A stretch of 64,000 nt of DNA from assembly GCA_963716865.1 (NCBI GenBank), contig CAVQUF010000004.1:682001-746000 (forward strand), in the 5' to 3' direction. The notes beneath the pieces are model-generated. The model was given only the letters and a program-made list of their open reading frames with translations, ran no database searches and had not been told where the DNA came from. How positions within the stretch are numbered: position 1 is the first letter of the stretch; each line of letters begins with the position of its first letter. A program made the position numbers and the translations under genes. Source of the stretch: AC-32 sp963716865. GTDB lineage: Bacteria > Actinomycetota > Thermoleophilia > Gaiellales > Gaiellaceae. This document shows, in pieces, positions 41,445 through 49,453 of the stretch.

Positions 41445-42854
41445 CTACCGGGTGAATAGGACGACTGGGCCGCTCGGCGCGGCTGTCTGGGTCGGGACGA
41501 CCGCGAAGACCGCGCCGCTCGAGACGGTGTCAGTGGGGCCGCCATCCTGCCAGCGGAACGCGGTGCCGGCGAAACCCTGGAACCACGGCTGGAGCTGCGG
41601 GTAGCTGGTCGGGGGATCGAGCTGGAGATGGAGGTGCGGGCCCGTCGCGTGGCCGGTCATGCCGACGAGACCGACCTGCGCGCCGGCCGAGAGGACGGCG
41701 TCGGCGGTGACGGTCGGGTCGAGGTAGGAGAGATGGCAGTAGGTCCACGTCTGGCCGTCGGCGGTTCGCATCGTCAGACCGATCCCGCAGCGGCCGTCCG
41801 GGTACTGCCAGGCGCGCAGGACGACCGCGTTCGCGAGCGCGTACACCGGCGACCCCATCGGCGCGGCGATGTCCGCGGCCGGGTAGTCGTGGTGATGGTG
41901 CGAGACCGAGACGACGGAGGGGCCGCCGCCGACCGGGAAGACGTAGGTGCCGTCGTAGGCGGGCGCGGCCAGCATCGTCCCGGCCGCGGGCATGAACGAG
42001 GCGGCCAGCGAGCGGTCGTGCGCCGAGTCGAGCTGCTGCTGCTTCTGCTGGAGGGTCGCGCGGAAGCCGGCCACCCTCGCCTGGGCGGCGGCGCGCAGGA
42101 CGCCGGTCTGCACGGCCTTCCGCTCGAGCGCGAGCCGGTCGGAGAGCACACCCGCCGCCTCGAGCCTGCGCCTGAGGCCGTGCTCGCGCGCCCACAGGAC
42201 GCGCACCCGCCCCTCGGCTCTCACGACCTTGCGGTTTGCCCGGACGACCGCGGCGCGTGCGTGGCCGAGCGAGACCTGCAGGCGGTCGAGGCTGAACGTC
42301 GCGTCCACCCCGCTCGACCCGAACAGCTGCGCGAGCTGCAGCACCTCGTCCACGTACCACTGGGCGTGGTTGTAGGAAAAGACGGCGGAGGCGATATCCG
42401 AGGCCCCGCCCGAGGCCGCGAGGTAGCGGGCCGCAGCGGTGACCGCGTCCTGGGCGTTCCACGGGTCGGCGACGCCGTCACCGTTGGCGTCCACCCCCCA
42501 GCGCTCCCAGGTCGAAGGCATGAACTGCATCCAGCCGATCGCGCCCGCCGAGCTCGGCCCCATGTTGCGACCGAAGTTCGACTCGACCTTGTTGATCGCC
42601 GCGAGCACCTGCCAGGGAATCCCGTAGCTCGCCCCCGCGCGCTGCCACAGCGCGACCAGCTGCGGGTAGCTCAGCTGCTCCGCGAAGCGAGGTCGCGTGC
42701 GCGAGAAGGAGATCGTCCCCGGGGCGTTCGGGGCGGACGCGCTCGGCGGAGGCATGCTGGCACCCACCTGCGTGGGAACGACCCGGAAGACGTCTGCCCT
42801 CGCCGCGCCCGCGAGCACGAGCGCGAGCGAGAAGGCCGCAGCAAGCCGTTTCAT
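41445..42854 (-). CDS. Secreted lytic transglycosylase fused to M23 peptidase
   Basis: The 469-aa protein has a signal peptide (MKRLAAAFSLALVLAGAARA), an SLT-type transglycosylase domain (about residues 60-175; INKVESNFGRNMGPSSAGAIGWMQFMPSTW with the catalytic Glu, shown in part), a helical coiled-coil segment (about 190-285) and an M23 peptidase domain (HHHHDYPAADIAAPMG and GPHLHLQ supplying zinc ligands). It would cut both glycan and peptide bonds of peptidoglycan. Its ATG overlaps the pilT2 stop, so the role is probably to open the wall for pilus passage. Confidence 0.92.
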   Translation of the reverse strand: MKRLAAAFSLALVLAGAARADVFRVVPTQVGASMPPPSASAPNAPGTISFSRTRPRFAEQLSYPQLVALWQRAGASYGIPWQVLAAINKVESNFGRNMGPSSAGAIGWMQFMPSTWERWGVDANGDGVADPWNAQDAVTAAARYLAASGGASDIASAVFSYNHAQWYVDEVLQLAQLFGSSGVDATFSLDRLQVSLGHARAAVVRANRKVVRAEGRVRVLWAREHGLRRRLEAAGVLSDRLALERKAVQTGVLRAAAQARVAGFRATLQQKQQQLDSAHDRSLAASFMPAAGTMLAAPAYDGTYVFPVGGGPSVVSVSHHHHDYPAADIAAPMGSPVYALANAVVLRAWQYPDGRCGIGLTMRTADGQTWTYCHLSYLDPTVTADAVLSAGAQVGLVGMTGHATGPHLHLQLDPPTSYPQLQPWFQGFAGTAFRWQDGGPTDTVSSGAVFAVVPTQTAAPSGPVVLFTR

Positions 42855-44035
42855 CCGTCCTGGGAGCCTGCGATCCGCAGCTCGGGCATCCGGATTTCCT
42901 CCGGCTCCTCGTCCTCCTGAGCCAGCTCGGACAGCCGTTGGTCGTGCTTGATCCCGGCCGCCTGGCGCATCAGCGCGTGGTCGAGCGCGACCAGGAAGTC
43001 GTGGCGGTTCGTGGCGGCGTTCGCGGCCACCTCGCGGTCGATCTGGTTCTCGAGGACGAGCTCGATCAGCGCGTCGCTGAACGTCTGCATGTCGAAGAAC
43101 TCGCCCTCGGAGATCGCGTCGGAAACCTCCTCCGACCTCGCCTCGCGGACGAGGTCGGCGATGCGCGAGTTCATCACCATGACCTCGACGGCCGCGACGC
43201 GGCCGCCCCCGTCGCGAGGCAGGAGCCGCTGGCTCACGATCCCGCGGAGGACGCCTGCCAGGATCGAGCGGATCTGCTGGTGCTTGACCGCGGGGAAGAA
43301 CTCGATCAGCCGGTTGATCGTCTCGGACGCGTCGATCGTGTGCATCGTCGAGAAGACGAGGTGGCCCGACTCGGCGGCCTTGAGCGCGGTCTCGGCCGTC
43401 TCGGCATCGCGCAGCTCGCCGATCAGGATCACGTCGGGGTCCTGCCGCAGGACGCGGCGGACGGCGGCGAGGAACGACTCCGTGTCGAGGCCGATCTCGC
43501 GCTGGTTGACGATGCAGCCGCGGTCGGCGTGCATGATCTCGATCGGGTCCTCGATCGTGACGATGTGCAGGCGCCTCGTCCGGTTGATGTGGTCGAGGAT
43601 CGTCGCCAGGGTCGTCGTCTTGCCCGACCCGGTGGCGCCCGTGCAGAGGACGAGCCCGCGCTGCTCCTCGGCGAGGCGCCGCACGCCCTTCGGCAGCCCG
43701 AGGACCTCGAAGCTCGGCACCTCCTTCGGGATCACGCGGAACGCGAGCGAGATCGCCCCTCGCTGGCGGAAGGCGTTGACGCGGAAGCGCGGCAGCTGCG
43801 GAGCCGTGTAGGCGATGTCGAGGTCGCCCGTCTCGTAGAAGGAGGACAGCTTCGCGGGGGCCAGCTCGGCGATCTGGTTGACGGCCTCTTCGAGATCCGC
43901 GTCGGTCAGCGCCTGGTGGTCCGGCAGCACGCCGAGCTCGCCGTCGCGCCGGAGCACCGGCGGCTGGCCGATCTTCAGGTGGATATCGCTCGCGCCGAGC
44001 TCAACGGCACGCGTCAGCATGGCGTTCAGGTCCAC
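42851..44035 (-). CDS. pilT: PilT-type ATPase (copy 2)
   Basis: The family start is best fitted by GTG 44035 (MDLNAMLTRAVELGASDIHLKIG). The frame is open to 44053, but that start lies inside the promoter -10. Motifs are Walker A GATGSGKTTT, Asp box VTIEDPIEIMH, Walker B ILIGELRDAETAE and His box STMHTIDASETINRLIEFFP. About 394 aa, with an acidic C-terminal tail. It differs enough from copy 1 to suggest a separate role, such as PilU-like. It heads an operon with the SLT/M23 enzyme, the PASTA protein and a minor pilin. Confidence 0.92.
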   Translation of the reverse strand: MDLNAMLTRAVELGASDIHLKIGQPPVLRRDGELGVLPDHQALTDADLEEAVNQIAELAPAKLSSFYETGDLDIAYTAPQLPRFRVNAFRQRGAISLAFRVIPKEVPSFEVLGLPKGVRRLAEEQRGLVLCTGATGSGKTTTLATILDHINRTRRLHIVTIEDPIEIMHADRGCIVNQREIGLDTESFLAAVRRVLRQDPDVILIGELRDAETAETALKAAESGHLVFSTMHTIDASETINRLIEFFPAVKHQQIRSILAGVLRGIVSQRLLPRDGGGRVAAVEVMVMNSRIADLVREARSEEVSDAISEGEFFDMQTFSDALIELVLENQIDREVAANAATNRHDFLVALDHALMRQAAGIKHDQRLSELAQEDEEPEEIRMPELRIAGSQDG

Positions 44036-44043
44036 GAAGGTGC

Positions 44044-44071
44044 TGATCGGCACCCGCCGCGCGCTGCTTGA
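44044..44071 (-). promoter_or_regulatory. Sigma-28-type promoter of the pilT2 operon
   Basis: TCAAG (44071-44067), 15 nt, GCCGATCA (44051-44044) on the minus strand. It ends 8 nt before the GTG at 44035 and overlaps the annotated longer open frame, which supports the shorter start and a near-leaderless message. Confidence 0.65.
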
Positions 44072-44092
44072 GGGCGCGGTACCTCGTGCGGC

Positions 44093-45232
44093 TCAGCTGC
44101 GGCCGAGCGTCTCGACGAGGCGGAGCGGGGCGCGCACGAGGCCCCGCGCCTCGCCCGGATGCGTCAGGTCGCCGCGCAGGAACGCGGCCGTGAACCCCCA
44201 GACGAGCGGCAGCCGCGCGACGCCGTAGACCACGCGGGGGAACCGCTCGAGCGCGAGCTTCGCCTTCCACGACGCGGCCAGCGTGCGCGCGAGGGCCCGG
44301 TCGAGCCGCGGCCCGTACTCCTCGAGGCCGTCGGCGCGTCCTTCGAGCAAATCGAGCGCCGTCTCCGAGGCGAGGCGGGCGCTGACGAGCGCCTCGTAGA
44401 TCCCGTCCCCGGAGAGCGGGTCGACGAGCCCGGCCGCATCGCCGACGAGCAGCACGCGCCCGCTGCCGGCCGGGTCGCCGGGCCGGCGCATCGGGAGGCG
44501 GTAGCCGCGCAACGCCTCCATGCGTCCGGCCGGAAGCTCGTACTCGGCGCACGCGCGGTCGAGGTGCTCCCGCAGGCGCGGGCCCTCCGACTCCCAGCCG
44601 CCGACGCCCACGTTGACGTGGTCGCCCTTCGGGAAGACCCACGCGTAGCCGCCGGGGACAGCGCCGAGCTCGACGACGGCGCGGCCTCGCCAGCGCTCCT
44701 CGCGCGCGTGTACATAAGAGACGTTTCCCTCGAGGGCGACCCCGAAGCGGCGCGACGCCTGCCCAACGGCACGGGCGGTGAGGCCGTTGACCCCGTCGGC
44801 CCCGATCACGACCGGCGCCCGGGCCGCGGTTCCGTCGAAGCGGACGGTCGCGCCTTCGTCGTCCAGCTCGAGCGCTGTCGCCCGCCGGCCGTCGCGGAAG
44901 TCGGCGCCCGCGGCCGCGGCCTGCTCGGCGAGGTGCGCGTCGAGCCGCCTCCGCTGCGTCATCAGGACGAGCGGCCCCTCCCCGCCCCGCTCGAACCGCT
45001 TCCCGTAGCGGAGACCGAGCTCGAAGCGGTCGACCCTGTCCTCGACCACCGGCTCCACGGAGACCGGCAGCTGCCGCACCGCGCGGTAGGTCAGCCCGCC
45101 TCCGCAGGGCTTGTCGCGCGGGAAACGCTCGCGGTCGAGCAGGAGCACCCGCGCGCCCGCCTTCGAAAGGCGGTAGGCGGCCGTCGAGCCGGCCGGGCCG
45201 GCCCCGACGACGATCGTGTCGAACCGCTCCAC
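44093..45232 (-). CDS. Geranylgeranyl reductase-family flavoprotein
   Basis: The 379-aa protein starts at GTG 45232 with the FAD-binding dinucleotide fold VVGAGPAGSTAAYRLSKAGARVLLLDRERFPRDKPCGGGLT; the DxPCGGG-type segment is diagnostic of the geranylgeranyl reductase/halogenase group (quoted in part). The second FAD motif GRVLLVGDAAGLVDPLSGDGIYEAL is present. The likely role is reduction of isoprenoid chains of lipids or menaquinone; substrate not determinable. Longer upstream frame overlaps the divergent oxidase promoter. Confidence 0.88.
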   Translation of the reverse strand: MERFDTIVVGAGPAGSTAAYRLSKAGARVLLLDRERFPRDKPCGGGLTYRAVRQLPVSVEPVVEDRVDRFELGLRYGKRFERGGEGPLVLMTQRRRLDAHLAEQAAAAGADFRDGRRATALELDDEGATVRFDGTAARAPVVIGADGVNGLTARAVGQASRRFGVALEGNVSYVHAREERWRGRAVVELGAVPGGYAWVFPKGDHVNVGVGGWESEGPRLREHLDRACAEYELPAGRMEALRGYRLPMRRPGDPAGSGRVLLVGDAAGLVDPLSGDGIYEALVSARLASETALDLLEGRADGLEEYGPRLDRALARTLAASWKAKLALERFPRVVYGVARLPLVWGFTAAFLRGDLTHPGEARGLVRAPLRLVETLGRS

Positions 45233-45305
45233 CTGGGCAATCGTACGGGTGTTGAAGAGCTTGAAGGCCGCCAGTAGAGTCGTCCGACCAGACGAGAGGA
45301 GTGTC

Positions 45306-46700
45306 ATGGCGTCCAGCACCAACCTGAGCTCGGCCGATATCGAGAGCTTCGCCGCCGGCCTTCACGGCAGCGTCGTCCGTCCCGAGGACTCGAGCTACGA
45401 CGAGGTACGAGCCCTCTACAACGCAATGATCGACAAGCGCCCGGCGCTGATCGCACGCTGCGCAGACGCGGACGACGTCGTGTCGGCGGTCAACTTCGGC
45501 CGCGAGCAGGGGCTGGACATCGCAATTCGATGCGGCGGTCACAACGGCCCTGGGCTCGGCAGCGTCGACGACGGGCTGATGATCGATCTCTCAGGCCTGA
45601 GGCGCGTCGAGGTCGACCCGGACGCGCGCACGGCGAAGGTTGGCGGCGGTTCGCTGTTCCAGGACATCGACGGGGCGACGCACGAGCACGGCATGGCGAC
45701 CCCGGGCGGGATCATCTCCACCACCGGCGCCGGGGGGCTGATCCTCGGCGGCGGCATGGGCCACCTGTCGCGGAAGTGCGGGCTCTCGATCGACAACATC
45801 CTGGGCGCCCAGGTGGTGCTCGCCGACGGCAGCGTGGTCGCCGCCGACGAGAGCACGAACGACGACCTCTTCTGGGCGATCAAGGGCGGCGGCGGGAACT
45901 TCGGAGTCGTGACCGAGCTGACCATGCAGCTCCACCCCGTGGCCACCGTCGTGGCCGGCCCGATGCTCTGGCCGCTCGACCGCTCTGCCGACATCCTCAG
46001 CTGGTACCGGGAGTTCATCCTGAATGCGCCGGAGGACCTGAGCGGCTTCTTCGCGTTCCTCACCGTTCCGCCCGCACCGCCCTTCCCGGAGGAGCTGCAC
46101 ATGCGGAAGGTCTGCGGTGTCGTCTGGTGCTGGACCGGCCCGGAAGACGGTGCAGAAGCTGCACTGGCCGAGGCACGGTCTCAGCCGGAGCTCCTGCTCG
46201 ACGGCGTCCAGCCCATGCCCTTGCCCATGTTGCAGAGCGCGTTCGACGAGCTCTACGCGGCGGGCGACCAGTGGTACTGGCGGGCCGACTTCGTGGAGGA
46301 GATCCCGGACGCCGCGATCGAGCGTCACGTCGAGTTCGCCGAGAAGCTGCCGAGCTGGAAGTCGACGATGCACATGTACCCGATCGACGGCGCCGTGCAC
46401 CGGCCGGGCCCGAACGACACGCCCTGGGGGTATCGCAACGCCAACTGGGGGATGGTCATGGTCGGCGTCGACCCCGATCCGGCGAACGCGAGCGACATCA
46501 CGGCGTGGACGAAGGACTACTGGGAGGCGCTACATCCGTATTCGGCCGGCGGCGCGTATGTGAACATGATGATGGAGGAGGGGCAGGAGCGCGTGCAGGC
46601 GGCGTACGGCGAGAACTACGACCGGCTCGCCAAGATCAAGGCCGCATACGATCCTGGCAACGTCTTCCACGTCAACCAGAACATCCGGCCCGCAGCCTGA
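45306..46700 (+). CDS. FAD-binding oxidoreductase, berberine bridge enzyme type
   Basis: The 464-aa protein starts at ATG 45306 behind GAGAGGAG. It has the FAD-binding PCMH domain with the covalent-flavin region RCGGHNGPGLGSVDDGLMIDL (the GGH His is the usual attachment site; quoted in part), then GGGMGHLSRKCGLSIDN and IKGGGGNFGVVTE. The C-terminal BBE segment YDRLAKIKAAYDPGNVFHVNQNI is complete. Members oxidise alcohols, sugars or alkaloid-like substrates with O2. A second, frameshifted member lies at 49454-50840. Confidence 0.93.
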   Translation: MASSTNLSSADIESFAAGLHGSVVRPEDSSYDEVRALYNAMIDKRPALIARCADADDVVSAVNFGREQGLDIAIRCGGHNGPGLGSVDDGLMIDLSGLRRVEVDPDARTAKVGGGSLFQDIDGATHEHGMATPGGIISTTGAGGLILGGGMGHLSRKCGLSIDNILGAQVVLADGSVVAADESTNDDLFWAIKGGGGNFGVVTELTMQLHPVATVVAGPMLWPLDRSADILSWYREFILNAPEDLSGFFAFLTVPPAPPFPEELHMRKVCGVVWCWTGPEDGAEAALAEARSQPELLLDGVQPMPLPMLQSAFDELYAAGDQWYWRADFVEEIPDAAIERHVEFAEKLPSWKSTMHMYPIDGAVHRPGPNDTPWGYRNANWGMVMVGVDPDPANASDITAWTKDYWEALHPYSAGGAYVNMMMEEGQERVQAAYGENYDRLAKIKAAYDPGNVFHVNQNIRPAA

Positions 46701-47093
46701 AAGGAGCTTGACCCGGTTTCCGTGGCCGGCAGTTCGCCCTTCTTCAGCCGTTTGCCAACCTTCTGCGAGGCGGGGATCGCGATGTCCTCCGCGACGTAGA
46801 TCGGTTGGCTTTGCAGACGCTACGGGTACTGAAACCCGTGCTGGACCCACCCGGAATCGCCCGCACTTTGCGGTCTTATTGGCGCGACTCGGGCTCGACG
46901 CTCGTCGCGCTCGAGGCCGGGGAGTAGGGTCGAGGAGTGGCGTCCGAGGCGAAGGTGCGGGCGCGCACGTAGATAGCCACCGATCTTCTGACTCCCCGCT
47001 AGGAGAACACCGCAGGAGGTCGCGCCTCGGGCGTTCACTTTCTCTTTCTCGGCGATCAGGCCGCCTCGCGGGCAAGGTGGCCAGGGCCGCAAG
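46701..47093. other. 393-bp gene-free stretch beside tRNA-Tyr, possible decayed coding remnants
   Basis: No complete gene is supported. Minus-strand codons near 46815-46716 read QPIYVAEDIAIPASQKVGKR and on with protein-like composition, but there is a stop just upstream and no start. Another short frame at 46820-47092 is weak. The stretch touches the 3' end of tRNA-Tyr, a common integration target, so it could be a remnant of an integrated element. Confidence 0.4.
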
Positions 47094-47175
47094 TGGGGGC
47101 GGGAGGATTCGAACCTCCGTAGGCTGAGCCGACGGGTTTACAGCCCGTTCCCTTTGGCCACTCGGGCACACCCCC
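47094..47175 (-). tRNA. tRNA-Tyr (GTA)
   Basis: The minus strand gives an 82-nt class II tRNA: acceptor GGGGGTG with CGCCCCC, anticodon stem CGGGC/ACCCG region around CTGTAAA (anticodon GTA), a long variable arm, T-arm GGAGGTTCGAATCCTCC and discriminator A. CCA is not encoded. Confidence 0.93.
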
Positions 47176-47286
47176 GGGGCGGCCATTGTAGCGGCGCCCT
47201 CTCGAGACGAGCCCCTCCAAAGGCCCTTCGGAGGCCGATCTAAGAACTGCGACACGCGAGCTCGATCCACGTTACCGTGGGATTCC

Positions 47287-49446
47287 ATGACCTCGGGGTC
47301 GCCCGTAGAGGTCCGGGAGCCGATCAGTCCTGAGCTGGTGCTCGTTGCGCCTCCCGACGAAGCGCGCGTCGCGCGCGATCGTCTTCCCGACCCGGCTCTG
47401 GCGGCGAGGCGCCGCCTCCAGGAGTACCTCACGTTCCCGAGCGGCGTCGTCACGATCCCGACCGGAGCGGTCGCGATCCCGGCGCCGCGGAAGCGGTCGC
47501 GAGGACGGTCGTCGGCCCGGTGGCTCGGCGCGGCGGCCGCGCTGCTGCTGACACTGGGCGCGCTCGCCGCGGGCGTCTGGTACGCGCTGATCAAGACCGA
47601 CCGGAGCGCCGCGGCCCAGTGGCGCACGCTGAGCGGGGACGGGAACAACGTCGACCACCCGGGCTGGGGCGCCGAGGACAAGCCCTACCGGCGCGTCGCC
47701 GGGGTCTCGTACACGGATGGGATCAAGAAGATGGTCCCCCTGCCGCCGGCGCGCTACATCAGCAACCGGGTCTTCAACGACGACGGCCAGAACCTCTTCT
47801 CCGAGAACGACGTCTCGCAGTGGGGCTGGGTCTGGGGTCAGTTCCTCGACCACACGTTCGGCCTCCGGAATGAGAAGCCCGGCGAGAAGGCGCCGATCCC
47901 GTTCGACTCGAAAGACCCCCTCGAGCGGTTCAGGAACGACCTCGGCGCGATCGACTTCTCCCGCACGCCCGCCGCGCCCGGCACCGGCGTGATGACGCCG
48001 AGGCAGGAGATCAACACCGTCCCGAGCTTCATCGACGCCTTCGCCCTCTACGGCGGTTCCGACAAGCGGCTCGAGTGGCTCCGGAACGGGCCCGTGGACG
48101 GGAGCATGGCGGACAACGCCGCCACGCTGATGCTGCCGGGCGGCTACCTCCCGCTTACGAGCGCGCGCGGCAATGTCGCCGGCGCGCCCGCGATGGACCT
48201 GATGGGCGCGCTCACGGGGCACCGGGCGAACGCCGTCGTGTCCGGCGACGTCCGCGCGAACGAGAACATCGGGCTCACCGCGACCCACACGCTGTTCGCG
48301 CGGGAGCACAACCGGATCGTGTCGCACCTACCGGTCTCGCTCTCGGCGGAGGAGCGGTTCCAGATCGCCCGCCGCGTCGTCGGGGCGGAGCAGCAGTACA
48401 TCACCTACACGCAGTTCCTCCCGGCGCTGGGAGTCCGCCTCTCGCCCTACCGCGGCTACGACCCGAACGTCGACCCTGCGATCACGAACGAGTTCGCCAC
48501 CGTCGGCTACCGCGTCCACAGCATGGTCCACGGCGAGTTCGAGCCCACGGTGCCCAAGGGCACCTACTCGCCGGCGCAGCTCAAGGCCTTCGAGCGAGAG
48601 GGCGTCGAAATCGAGCGCAAGGGACAGAGCGTCACCCTGGTGATCCCGCTCGAGCTCGCGTTCGGCAACCCCGGCCTCCTCCGGTCCGTCGGCCTCGGCC
48701 CACTGCTCAAGGGGCTCGGCAACGAGCGGCAGTACAAGAACGACGAGCAGATCGACGAGTCGATGCGCAGCGTCCTCTTCCAGATCCCCAAGCCCGGCAA
48801 TCCCGACCCTGCCAGCTGCGGCACGCCGACGATCAAGCCGGGCTGCTTCGCGGACGTCCAGGACCTGGGCGCGATCGACATCGAGCGCGGGCGCGACCAC
48901 GGCATCCCGTCGTACAACAAGCTCCGGGTCGCGTACGGCCTCGCCCCGCAGAGCTCGTACACGGCCATCACCGGCGAGAAGACCTCGAGCTTCCCGCGCA
49001 GCCCCAAGATCAACCGCCGCGACCCGATCGACGACCCGAGCATCCTCGACTTCACGGCGCTGAGGGACGCCCACGGCAAGAAGATCCCGCTGGGGAGCGA
49101 CGAGGCCGGCGAGGACGCCACGGTCGGGGTCCGCCGCTCGACCCTCGCCGCGCGGCTGAAGGGGATCTACGGGGCCGGGAACGTGGACAGGGTGGACGCG
49201 TTCGTCGGGATGCTCTCCGAGCCGCACGTCCGCGGGACGGAGTTCGGCCCGCTCCAGCTCGCGATGTGGAAGAAGCAGTTCGAGGCGCTGCGCGACGGAG
49301 ACCGGTTCTTCTACCGCAACGACCCGATGCTCGACAGCATCCGGAAGAAGTACGGGATCGACTACCGGCACACGCTCGCGCAGATCATCCGCCTGAACAC
49401 GGGCGAGAAGACGCGGGCCGACGTGTTCAGGGCGCCGCTGGACTGA
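47287..49446 (+). CDS. Membrane-anchored animal-type haem peroxidase
   Basis: The 719-aa protein has an about 75-residue cytosolic N-terminus, one membrane helix (WLGAAAALLLTLGALAAGVWYAL) and an extracytoplasmic peroxidase domain of the peroxidase-cyclooxygenase superfamily. Diagnostic are WGWVWGQFLDHTFGL (distal His), TLFAREHNRI (catalytic Arg), YRVHSMVHGEF (proximal His) and DIERGRDHGIPSYNKLR. It could make hypohalous acids or organic radicals outside the cell. It is monocistronic, between tRNA-Tyr and a convergent oxidase gene. Confidence 0.93.
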   Translation: MTSGSPVEVREPISPELVLVAPPDEARVARDRLPDPALAARRRLQEYLTFPSGVVTIPTGAVAIPAPRKRSRGRSSARWLGAAAALLLTLGALAAGVWYALIKTDRSAAAQWRTLSGDGNNVDHPGWGAEDKPYRRVAGVSYTDGIKKMVPLPPARYISNRVFNDDGQNLFSENDVSQWGWVWGQFLDHTFGLRNEKPGEKAPIPFDSKDPLERFRNDLGAIDFSRTPAAPGTGVMTPRQEINTVPSFIDAFALYGGSDKRLEWLRNGPVDGSMADNAATLMLPGGYLPLTSARGNVAGAPAMDLMGALTGHRANAVVSGDVRANENIGLTATHTLFAREHNRIVSHLPVSLSAEERFQIARRVVGAEQQYITYTQFLPALGVRLSPYRGYDPNVDPAITNEFATVGYRVHSMVHGEFEPTVPKGTYSPAQLKAFEREGVEIERKGQSVTLVIPLELAFGNPGLLRSVGLGPLLKGLGNERQYKNDEQIDESMRSVLFQIPKPGNPDPASCGTPTIKPGCFADVQDLGAIDIERGRDHGIPSYNKLRVAYGLAPQSSYTAITGEKTSSFPRSPKINRRDPIDDPSILDFTALRDAHGKKIPLGSDEAGEDATVGVRRSTLAARLKGIYGAGNVDRVDAFVGMLSEPHVRGTEFGPLQLAMWKKQFEALRDGDRFFYRNDPMLDSIRKKYGIDYRHTLAQIIRLNTGEKTRADVFRAPLD

Positions 49447-49453
49447 GCGGGGG

